From: Clostridia bacterium
Lineage (GTDB): Bacteria > Bacillota > Clostridia > Christensenellales > CAG-138
NCBI GenBank assembly: GCA_017435185.1
Contig: JAFSFN010000008.1
Location: forward strand, 1 to 5,752
DNA length: 5,752 nt
Direction: 5' to 3'
Below the pieces are notes generated by a model. It was not told where the DNA came from. It did no database searches and saw only the letters and a list, made by a program, of their open reading frames with translations. Shown piece after piece: positions 1 to 5,100 of the stretch. The position numbers and the translations under genes are program-made. Within the stretch, counting starts at the first letter, position 1. The number at the start of each line of letters is the position of its first letter.

Positions 1-636
1 GAGCTTTTGAGCGACAGTTCAACTGAAATGGGCGGCGTAAAAGAAGCCACACTCTCTCTTTCGGGCAAGGGCGCATATTCACGCATGAAGTTTGAAAGCG
101 GCGTGCATCGTGTACAGCGTGTTCCCGAGACAGAATCTCAGGGACGCATACACACAAGTGCCGCCACTGTTGCCGTATTGATCGAAGCAGACGATGTTGA
201 GGTGGAGATAGACCCTAAGGATCTGCAAATAGACACCTACAGAAGCGGCGGCGCAGGCGGTCAGCACGTCAACAAGACAGAAAGCGCTATACGCATAACG
301 CATCTGCCCACAGGACTTGTTGTCCAGTGTCAGGATGAACGCAGTCAGCACAAAAATAAAGACAAGGCAATGCGTGTGCTCAAGAGCCGTCTTTTTGACC
401 TTTATTCACGCAAGCAGGCGGAAGCGGCGGCTTCCGACAGAAAGAGCATGGTCGGCAGCGGCGACAGAAGCGAACGCATACGCACATATAATTTTCCGCA
501 GGGGCGTGTCACCGACCATCGCATAAACATGACGCTCTATCGTCTTGATACATTCCTTGACGGCGATATGAACGAAATAATCGAAGGCTTGATACTTGCA
601 GAAAGAACAGCGCAGCTCTCGGGTGAAAGCGATTGA
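1..636 (+). CDS. prfA: Peptide chain release factor 1 (RF1), 3' part; 5' end outside the window
   Basis: RF1 recognises UAA and UAG in the ribosomal A site and triggers hydrolysis of peptidyl-tRNA. The frame is open from base 1, so the gene starts upstream; the 211 residues seen are the C-terminal part of a family of about 355-360 residues, with roughly 145 missing. Visible are the stop-codon reading tripeptide P-E-T (residues 42-44 of the visible part, bases 124-132), the PxT type of RF1 and not the SPF type of RF2, inside the conserved HRVQRVPETESQGRIHTS block. The catalytic GGQ lies at residues 86-88 (bases 256-264), followed by HVNKTESAIRITHLPTG, and the late GSGDRSERIRTYNFPQGR block is intact. 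It ends in TGA overlapping the next start by 4 nt. In many Firmicutes prmC, whose product methylates the GGQ glutamine, lies beside prfA; it is not downstream here and could lie upstream. The call is secure. Confidence 0.98.
   Translation, partial: ELLSDSSTEMGGVKEATLSLSGKGAYSRMKFESGVHRVQRVPETESQGRIHTSAATVAVLIEADDVEVEIDPKDLQIDTYRSGGAGGQHVNKTESAIRITHLPTGLVVQCQDERSQHKNKDKAMRVLKSRLFDLYSRKQAEAAASDRKSMVGSGDRSERIRTYNFPQGRVTDHRINMTLYRLDTFLDGDMNEIIEGLILAERTAQLSGESD
622..626 (+). promoter_or_regulatory. Ribosome binding site deciding the TTG start of sua5
   Basis: GGTGA matches the 3' part of the AGGAGGTGA Shine-Dalgarno complement and lies 6 nt before the TTG at 633. It is inside the last codons of prfA. 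In the sua5 frame a TGA stop sits at 624-626, so only three codons separate that stop from the TTG, and no ATG or GTG is available. The site is weak, which fits translation coupled to ribosomes finishing prfA. Confidence 0.5.
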
Positions 637-1661
637 TAACAAAACATTATAAAACAAGCGACAAAAATGCAATTAGCGACTGCGGCGCAATTATAAGGCG
701 CGGCGGTCTTGTTGCGTTTCCGACAGAGACCGTTTACGGGCTCGGAGCGAACGGACTTGACGCAAAAGCCGTCGCTTCAATATTTGCCGCAAAGGGCAGA
801 CCTAATGACAAACCGCTCATACTGCATATTGCCGACCAATCGACCTTGAACGAATTATGGAAAGATGTGCCTGTAACAGCACTAAAACTTATAGATGCTT
901 TTTGGCCCGGTCCCTTAACTCTTATATATACCAAGAGCAATATTGTTCCCGATGAAGTAACCGCTTCACTTACAACGGCGGCCATACGAATGCCCGACCA
1001 CGAAGCGGCACTTGCGCTCATAAAGAGCGCTCAAGTTCCCATTGCCGCCCCCAGTGCCAACTTAAGCGGCAAACCCAGCCCCACCTGTGCCGAGCATGTA
1101 AGTGCCGACATGGACGGCAGGATAGATGCAATAATCGACGGCGGCGCTTGTACTTGCGGCGTTGAATCGACAGTGCTTTCACTTGTAGGCACACCTACGA
1201 TACTACGCCCCGGCGCCGTCACAAGAGAAATGCTCTCGTCGGTGATAGGTGAAGTAAAAATTGCCGATGCGGTACTCTCGCCTCTCAAAGAAAACGAAAA
1301 GGTGCTCTCTCCGGGCATGAAATATAAGCATTACGCACCCGATGCAGAAGTCTTTACAGCATCGGGCACGCCTTGTGAGGTCGCCGAAAAGATAAAAGCC
1401 GCTTATGCGGAATATTCAAAAAACGGTAAGAAGTGCATAATATTTTCTACAGCTTCCACTCAAGGCTTTTATGACGGACTTCGCCATGTTACAATAGGTG
1501 ATGATAAAGCACCGCTCACGATGTGTGCGGAACTTTTCTCAATGCTGAGAAAATACGGAAGCGAATATGACATAATATTCGCCGAAGCCATCGACAGCTC
1601 GCATGAGGGGCTTGCATATATGAATCGCCTGCTTCGTGCGTCAGGTTTCAGGATGATATAA
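633..1661 (+). CDS. ywlC: L-threonylcarbamoyladenylate synthase, two-domain Sua5/YwlC type
   Basis: Makes threonylcarbamoyl-AMP from threonine, bicarbonate and ATP, the first step of t6A at position 37 of ANN-decoding tRNAs; the moiety is then transferred by TsaB/TsaD/TsaE, which are not in this window. At 342 residues it is the long Sua5 type and not the short YrdC/TsaC type. The N-terminal YrdC domain shows PTETVYGLG (residues 30-38), KGRP followed by KPL (54-62), the PGPLTLI block and PSANLSG (140-146). The interdomain linker SPGMKYKHYAP is at 226-236, and a C-terminal Sua5 domain ends with a GLAYMNRLLRASGF-type tail. The start is the TTG at 633, whose TTGA overlaps the prfA stop; the nearest upstream in-frame stop at 624-626 rules out a longer protein and the N-terminal length before the domain is normal. 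The next gene begins 2 nt after the TAA stop. Cytoplasmic. Confidence 0.96.
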   Translation: MITKHYKTSDKNAISDCGAIIRRGGLVAFPTETVYGLGANGLDAKAVASIFAAKGRPNDKPLILHIADQSTLNELWKDVPVTALKLIDAFWPGPLTLIYTKSNIVPDEVTASLTTAAIRMPDHEAALALIKSAQVPIAAPSANLSGKPSPTCAEHVSADMDGRIDAIIDGGACTCGVESTVLSLVGTPTILRPGAVTREMLSSVIGEVKIADAVLSPLKENEKVLSPGMKYKHYAPDAEVFTASGTPCEVAEKIKAAYAEYSKNGKKCIIFSTASTQGFYDGLRHVTIGDDKAPLTMCAELFSMLRKYGSEYDIIFAEAIDSSHEGLAYMNRLLRASGFRMI

Positions 1662-1663
1662 AA

Positions 1664-2119
1664 ATGAAAGTTAAAAAAACGATACTTTTCATATGCACCG
1701 GCAACACCTGCCGAAGCCCCATGGCGGAAGCACTGCTTAAAGCCGAGCTTAAAAACCGCGGTATTGAAAACAAATACGATGTGCGTTCGGCAGGGCTCTA
1801 TGCTTCCTTGGGCAATATATCTAACGGTGCAAAAAACGCACTTGAAAGGCTGGGAATAAGCGAATTTTCACATTTTGCGGTTCAGCTTGATGCCGCCATG
1901 CTTTTCAGTTCCGACATCGTGCTGTGCATGACACAAGCGCATAAAATGAGCCTGAAAAATGCCGAAAATGTATTCACGCTCCACGAGTTCGTCGGAGAAA
2001 GCGGCGATGTGAGCGACCCTTACGGAGGCGATGACTTGACTTATTACAACACCGCTTCAGAACTTTTGCGGCTCATAAAACTTTGTGCCGATAAATTAGA
2101 AAACAAAACGGAGGAATAA
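1664..2119 (+). CDS. ywlE: Low-molecular-weight phosphatase of the YwlE protein-arginine-phosphatase type
   Basis: A 151-residue cytoplasmic protein of the LMW protein tyrosine phosphatase fold. The P-loop C-T-G-N-T-C-R-S is at residues 11-18, with nucleophile Cys11 and Arg17, and the general-acid DP motif is at Asp118-Pro119 followed by YGG. Residue 15, four after the nucleophile, is Thr. In B. subtilis YwlE the equivalent Thr11 is the residue known to favour phospho-arginine, whereas classical tyrosine-specific members carry a bulkier Ile. This and the position between ywlC and rpiB support a phospho-arginine phosphatase that would oppose a McsB kinase and spare proteins from ClpCP; no mcsB is visible here. 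The ATG follows the sua5 stop by 2 nt with a purine-rich GGATGAT stretch upstream, so it is co-translated. The family assignment is firm; the substrate is inferred. A tyrosine phosphatase role remains possible. Confidence 0.9.
   Translation: MKVKKTILFICTGNTCRSPMAEALLKAELKNRGIENKYDVRSAGLYASLGNISNGAKNALERLGISEFSHFAVQLDAAMLFSSDIVLCMTQAHKMSLKNAENVFTLHEFVGESGDVSDPYGGDDLTYYNTASELLRLIKLCADKLENKTEE
2110..2114 (+). promoter_or_regulatory. Ribosome binding site of rpiB
   Basis: GGAGG, 8 nt before the ATG at 2123 and lying in the last codons of the preceding phosphatase gene. It is the strongest Shine-Dalgarno site in the plus-strand operon and fixes the rpiB start. Confidence 0.85.
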
Positions 2120-2122
2120 AAA

Positions 2123-2563
2123 ATGAAGATAGCTATTGCAAGCGACCACGGCGGATTTGAATACAAAGAACAGCTCATCCCATTCCTTTTGGGGCTCGGT
2201 TATGAAGTAACGGACATGGGCTGCTACAGCAGTGACAGCATAGACTATTCAGACTATGCATTCCCTCTTGCTCAGGCAGTTGCAGAGGGCAAAGTTGAAA
2301 AAGGCATCGTAATTTGCGGTACGGGCATCGGCGTTTCAATATGCGCCAACAAGGTTAAAGGTGTGCGCTGTGCTCTCTGCACCGACCCGCTCATGGCAAA
2401 GCTCACTCGTGAGCACAACGACTCAAATGTGCTTGCACTCGGCGGCAGGATAATCGGCATTGAGCTTGCAAAGGAAATTGCTTCCGTATGGCTCTCAACA
2501 CCGTTTTCAAACGATGCACGCCATATCCGCAGAATAGACAAAATATCTGAGTATGAGAAGTAA
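2123..2563 (+). CDS. rpiB: Ribose-5-phosphate isomerase B
   Basis: Interconverts ribose 5-phosphate and ribulose 5-phosphate in the non-oxidative pentose phosphate pathway. The 146 residues match the usual size of about 145-150. Landmarks are SDHGG (residues 7-11, with Asp8 and His9 at the phosphosugar site), CGTGIG (65-70) with catalytic Cys65, NKVKGVRCA (76-84), REHND (96-100) with His98, and the C-terminal HIRRI phosphate-binding arginines. The related LacA/LacB galactose-6-phosphate isomerases share this fold, but the catalytic Cys and the prfA-ywlC-ywlE context favour RpiB. A small peculiarity is D-Y-S-D-Y at 41-45, where many homologs have D-Y-P-D-Y. It is the last gene of the operon; a hairpin terminator begins 3 nt after the stop codon. 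Confidence 0.96.
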   Translation: MKIAIASDHGGFEYKEQLIPFLLGLGYEVTDMGCYSSDSIDYSDYAFPLAQAVAEGKVEKGIVICGTGIGVSICANKVKGVRCALCTDPLMAKLTREHNDSNVLALGGRIIGIELAKEIASVWLSTPFSNDARHIRRIDKISEYEK

Positions 2564-2566
2564 ATT

Positions 2567-2590
2567 AAAGCACCCTTTCGGGTGCTTTTT
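2567..2590 (+). terminator. Intrinsic terminator, probably serving both converging operons
   Basis: A 9-bp perfect stem (2567-2575 paired with 2580-2588, core GCACCC/GGGTGC) closes a TTTC tetraloop and runs into five T residues at 2586-2590. On the other strand the same stem is followed by the T-rich TTTAATTTA, and sdaAA ends only 2 nt away at 2593, so the hairpin can plausibly end transcription from both sides. The plus-strand role is clear; the minus-strand role is inferred and looks weaker because the T run is interrupted. Confidence 0.9.
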
Positions 2591-2592
2591 AC

Positions 2593-3501
2593 TTAATCCC
2601 TCTTACTGTTTTTGGCAAGATCATATTTTTCCTTTGCCATTTGCTCGGCTATTTTCAAGCCTGTAGGTGTTGCGGCAAGGCCGCCCTTGGCAGTTTCACG
2701 AAGGTCAGGGTGCATCATTCTGCCGACATTCCGCATGCTTATCACGACTTCATCGAACGGAATTATGCTTTTTATGCCCGAAAGTGCCATATCACTGCAT
2801 AACACTGCATTTACTGCGCCGAGCGCATTTCGCTTTATGCAGGGACATTCAACAAGACCTGCCACCGGATCGCACACAAGACCCATGACATTTTTGAGTG
2901 TCATTGCTGCCGCATCAAGACTTTGAGCCACTGTGCCGCCTCGCATCTCAACAAGCGCGGACGCTGTCATTGCTGAGGCTGAACCCGTTTCCGCCTGACA
3001 GCCGCCGGATGCACCTGCAATACTTGCGTTCTTTGCGATTATTACACCTATTGCCGATGCGTTGAAAAGTGCTTTGAGAAGCATTTCATCATCAAGTCTG
3101 CGCTGATGCGCATATTCTATGAGCACACCCGGAAGTATGCCGCTTGCGCCTGCAGTAGGTGCGGCGACTATCCTGCCCATTGTGGCATTCACTTCCGTGA
3201 CCGCCATTGCCGAAGCGACGATTTTCGTGAGGTTTTCGCCCATTACAGACTCAGGTGCAAATTCAAGCAATGTATTTGCATCATCACTGACAAGCCCTGA
3301 CACAGAAACATGCTTGCTGCTTATGCCCTGCTTAATGCTATCCTTCATCGTTTTGAGATTGAGACGCATTTCGGAATATATCTCGCCCCTTGTGCGTTCG
3401 CCGATTTCAAGCTCATAGCGGACTGCCGCTTCACTTATTGTGATGTTGTTTTCTTTGCATATATCAAAAAGTTCAGCACCTGTTGAAAATATCATGTTCA
3501 T
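2593..3501 (-). CDS. sdaAA: L-serine dehydratase, iron-sulfur-dependent, alpha subunit
   Basis: With the beta subunit this deaminates L-serine to pyruvate and ammonia using an oxygen-sensitive 4Fe-4S cluster as Lewis acid. The 302-residue product carries PTAGASGILPGV (residues 115-126), SIAGASGGCQAE (160-171), GLVCDPVAGLVE (207-218) and the C-terminal GGLAATPTG (273-281). The three expected cluster ligands are Cys168, Cys210 and Cys221. Cys219 is an extra cysteine in the ligand loop (E-C-P-C), where homologs usually have a hydrophobic residue such as Val. I chose the ATG at 3501: it overlaps the sdaAB TGA stop as ATGA and lies 9 nt after GGAGGT. A GTG at 3510 is in frame but directly abuts that site. 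The gene ends next to the shared terminator. Confidence 0.96.
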   Translation of the reverse strand: MNMIFSTGAELFDICKENNITISEAAVRYELEIGERTRGEIYSEMRLNLKTMKDSIKQGISSKHVSVSGLVSDDANTLLEFAPESVMGENLTKIVASAMAVTEVNATMGRIVAAPTAGASGILPGVLIEYAHQRRLDDEMLLKALFNASAIGVIIAKNASIAGASGGCQAETGSASAMTASALVEMRGGTVAQSLDAAAMTLKNVMGLVCDPVAGLVECPCIKRNALGAVNAVLCSDMALSGIKSIIPFDEVVISMRNVGRMMHPDLRETAKGGLAATPTGLKIAEQMAKEKYDLAKNSKRD

Positions 3502-4157
3502 ATGGAGCACACCTCCGTTATGCCGTCAACATCGTTCTCTATTGCCTTTAATACTTCCTCACTTATATTGGAGTCAGTCTCTATCACCATGCAGGCCCCT
3601 TGACTTTTCTGCGAACGAAAGACCTTCATAAACGCAATGTTGATCTTTCTTTCGGCAAGTGCAGCCGTTACTCTGGTGATTATGCCCGGTCTGTCCTTAT
3701 GGAAAACAATGAGCGTAGGATATTCGCAAGTAAAGCCCACATCCATGTCGTTTATTGAAGTTATTTCTATGCGTCCTCCGCCTATGGAAGTGCCGATATA
3801 GGTATATTCCTGGCCGTCATCACCCTGAACATATACGCTTGCGGTGTTGGGGTGAGCCGCCTCTTCCTTACTGAAATCTATTGATACATCAATCCCCTGC
3901 TGATGTGCAGTGAGCTTTGAATAGCGTATACCGCCTTCGTCAGGGTCCATACCCAACACGCCTGCAACTATCGCCATATCGGTACCATGCCCCCTGCCTG
4001 TTTCGGAAAACGAACCAAAGAGTGTGATTTTTGCACGCTTTACCCTGCCGTTTACGAGTTTGTTTGCTATCTGGCCGATTCTGACAGCACCTGCTGTATG
4101 TGAACTCGACGGTCCTATCATACGAGGACCTATTATATCAAAAATACTGCAATTCAT
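3498..4157 (-). CDS. sdaAB: L-serine dehydratase, iron-sulfur-dependent, beta subunit with ACT domain
   Basis: Partner of SdaAA in the two-subunit Firmicutes serine dehydratase. The 219-residue protein opens with the family signature FDIIGPRMIGPSSSHTAGA (about residues 6-24), has the serine-dehydratase beta core to about residue 140, including SIGGGRIEI (124-132), and ends in an ACT domain (about 147-219) starting P-T-L-I-V with DRPGI at 155-159. ACT domains often bind amino acids, so allosteric control by serine or a related ligand is plausible, but ligand identity cannot be read from the sequence. The ATG at 4157 has GAGAGGT 5 nt upstream (4163-4169). The beta gene comes first and its stop overlaps the sdaAA start by 4 nt. 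A promoter upstream (4181-4208) gives the pair its own transcript; no terminator separates it from the upstream QueG-like gene, so read-through is also possible. Confidence 0.96.
   Translation of the reverse strand: MNCSIFDIIGPRMIGPSSSHTAGAVRIGQIANKLVNGRVKRAKITLFGSFSETGRGHGTDMAIVAGVLGMDPDEGGIRYSKLTAHQQGIDVSIDFSKEEAAHPNTASVYVQGDDGQEYTYIGTSIGGGRIEITSINDMDVGFTCEYPTLIVFHKDRPGIITRVTAALAERKINIAFMKVFRSQKSQGACMVIETDSNISEEVLKAIENDVDGITEVCSI
3511..3516 (-). promoter_or_regulatory. Ribosome binding site deciding the sdaAA start
   Basis: On the minus strand GGAGGT lies within the last codons of sdaAB, 9 nt before the ATG at 3501. It touches the GTG at 3510 with no spacing, which argues against that codon as the start. 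The arrangement suggests balanced, coupled synthesis of the two subunits. Confidence 0.85.
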
Positions 4158-4180
4158 ACGCTACCTCTCATGCTTGAGAC

Positions 4181-4208
4181 ATTATAACATATCAGTTATT
4201 TCTTTCAA
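4181..4208 (-). promoter_or_regulatory. Sigma-A type extended -10 promoter for sdaAB-sdaAA
   Basis: Reading the minus strand, TTGAAA (4208-4203, 5 of 6 to consensus), a 16-bp spacer, and a perfect TATAAT (4186-4181) preceded by TGT, giving an extended -10 TGnTATAAT. Transcription would begin near 4174, leaving a leader of about 17 nt that is mostly the sdaAB ribosome binding site. The -35 box lies in the last codons of the upstream QueG-like gene. Confidence 0.75.
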
Positions 4209-5010
4209 GGAAGTTTTTCGCTTCGTACATAAGTTTTGACCTTTTGGTAAAGTTTTTTCCCACAAGTTTTCTCGCGCACGCATCATCACCGCCTGCGAGG
4301 CGCTCTGCATCAAACGCTGCTTTCTCTTCTTCTGTCGGTTTCCTTTTCAACAACTTAGCGTTTTCTCTGCACGCATGCATACATATCTCACAGCCCATAT
4401 ACTGCTCCATGTTTTGAAGCACAAAATCAGGATACGGCACATCGTCCATATAATAGCGCATGCATTTTCTCTGCTCTATTTTTCCGCCGTCAAGCGCATT
4501 GACAGGACAGGCTTTTATGCAGTTTTCACAGTCATCTGCACACACTTTTGTTTCTTTGGGAACAAATTCGCAAGGCTCTGCGGCGTCTGTCGCTATTGCC
4601 GAAAGTATTATGCGTGAGCCGTAATGGGCATATCTTAAAAGTCCGTTTTTTGAGACCTTTCCTATTCCGTTTTGAGCAAAATATGCCCGGAGCGGTATTC
4701 GTGCCGTTTCGGCATAGAAGCCCTTTTCTTTGATAGCGGCAATTACTTCTTTAGCGGCATGGTACGCCGTATTTGAAGCAATATAGTACGCACTTATTCT
4801 TTCATCACTTTCAAACGGAGAATAAGGATATATCAAAAGCACGACTGTTTTGGCTTTTATATATGCACTCTTTACATCATCAAAAAGAGCAACATTCTCA
4901 AGCCCTGCCGCATCAGCATCTTTGCGCCATGTGTCCAGTGCCGCGGGAGGTACAAAAAAAGTCTCTGCAAATCCGTATTCATTTGAAATCTGCTTTATAA
5001 AATCGTACAT
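4192..5010 (-). CDS. Short QueG-like protein with two 4Fe-4S clusters; function uncertain
   Basis: A 272-residue cytoplasmic protein resembling the core of epoxyqueuosine reductase QueG, the cobalamin and 4Fe-4S enzyme of the last step of tRNA queuosine synthesis. The QueG-like stretch around QNGIGKVSKNGLL (residues 113-125) is followed by HYGSRIILSAI. Eight cysteines fit two 4Fe-4S clusters: C157, C161, C164, C168-P, then C183, C207, C210, C214. It differs from true QueG: it is about 100 residues shorter, lacking room for the C-terminal HEAT-like domain; the usual GLGWIGK is GIGKVSK; and the DSAP-type segment with the catalytic Asp aligns with E-T-A-R (101-104). It may therefore be a QueG paralog or another redox protein, so I give no symbol. 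The frame stays open upstream to 5454 but that part is antisense to galE; the ATG at 5010 is chosen because a promoter lies directly before it and there is no ribosome binding site. Confidence 0.8.
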   Translation of the reverse strand: MYDFIKQISNEYGFAETFFVPPAALDTWRKDADAAGLENVALFDDVKSAYIKAKTVVLLIYPYSPFESDERISAYYIASNTAYHAAKEVIAAIKEKGFYAETARIPLRAYFAQNGIGKVSKNGLLRYAHYGSRIILSAIATDAAEPCEFVPKETKVCADDCENCIKACPVNALDGGKIEQRKCMRYYMDDVPYPDFVLQNMEQYMGCEICMHACRENAKLLKRKPTEEEKAAFDAERLAGGDDACARKLVGKNFTKRSKLMYEAKNFLERNN

Positions 5011-5016
5011 ATGGTG

Positions 5017-5029
5017 ATTGTATAACAAT
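5017..5029. repeat. 13-bp palindrome overlapping the QueG-like gene's -10 box
   Basis: ATTGT-ATA-ACAAT, with perfect 5-bp arms and a 3-base centre. It covers the minus-strand -10 box at 5017-5022 and lies 9 bp outside the -35 box of galE. A further ATTGT occurs at 5038-5042. It could be an operator, but it is short and AT-rich enough to arise by chance. Confidence 0.35.
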
Positions 5030-5045
5030 GCAAGACTATTGTAAA
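5017..5045 (-). promoter_or_regulatory. Sigma-A type promoter of the QueG-like gene, predicting a leaderless mRNA
   Basis: Reading the minus strand: TTTACA (5045-5040, 5 of 6), a spacer of exactly 17 bp, and TACAAT (5022-5017, 5 of 6). Six bases (CACCAT) separate the -10 box from the ATG, so the expected first transcribed base is the A of that ATG at 5010. No Shine-Dalgarno sequence precedes the ATG. An alternative -10, TATACA at 5024-5019, has a poor 15-bp spacer and would shift the start by only about 2 nt. Confidence 0.6.
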
Positions 5046-5067
5046 TATGACGGAAAAGTAGTAGAAT
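5039..5067 (+). promoter_or_regulatory. Sigma-A type promoter of galE
   Basis: TTGTAA (5039-5044, 4 of 6), a spacer of exactly 17 bp, and TAGAAT (5062-5067, 5 of 6). Transcription would start near 5074, giving a leader of about 27 nt with an A-rich start and a good ribosome binding site. The -35 box shares five base pairs with the -35 box of the divergent minus-strand promoter. Confidence 0.65.
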
Positions 5068-5086
5068 AATAAAAAAATCACAATTC

Positions 5087-5094
5087 AGAGGTGG
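5087..5094 (+). promoter_or_regulatory. Ribosome binding site of galE
   Basis: AGAGGTGG, ending 6 nt before the ATG at 5101, fixes the start. A second in-frame ATG three codons on (5110) is too far from the site and too close to the Rossmann motif. Confidence 0.8.
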
Positions 5095-5100
5095 AACACA

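Noticed and set aside
7..9. TTG at base 7 as a gene start.
   Set aside because: The frame is open to the window edge and encodes the middle of RF1, so the gene is truncated by the window, not started there.
79..1318. Minus-strand open frames of about 90 codons opposite prfA and sua5.
   Set aside because: They mirror the conserved coding frames; the translations show no motifs, and there is no promoter or ribosome site.
3502..3510. In-frame GTG at 3510 as the sdaAA start.
   Set aside because: It directly abuts the GGAGGT ribosome site with no spacing; the ATG at 3501 has 9-nt spacing and an ATGA overlap with the sdaAB stop.
2612..3631. Several open frames of 60-100 codons on the plus strand opposite sdaAA and sdaAB.
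   Set aside because: They are antisense shadows of conserved genes with no ribosome sites or recognisable protein features.
5068..5100. A riboswitch or attenuator in the galE leader.
   Set aside because: The leader is about 27 nt, with no stem of useful length and no terminator-like hairpin.
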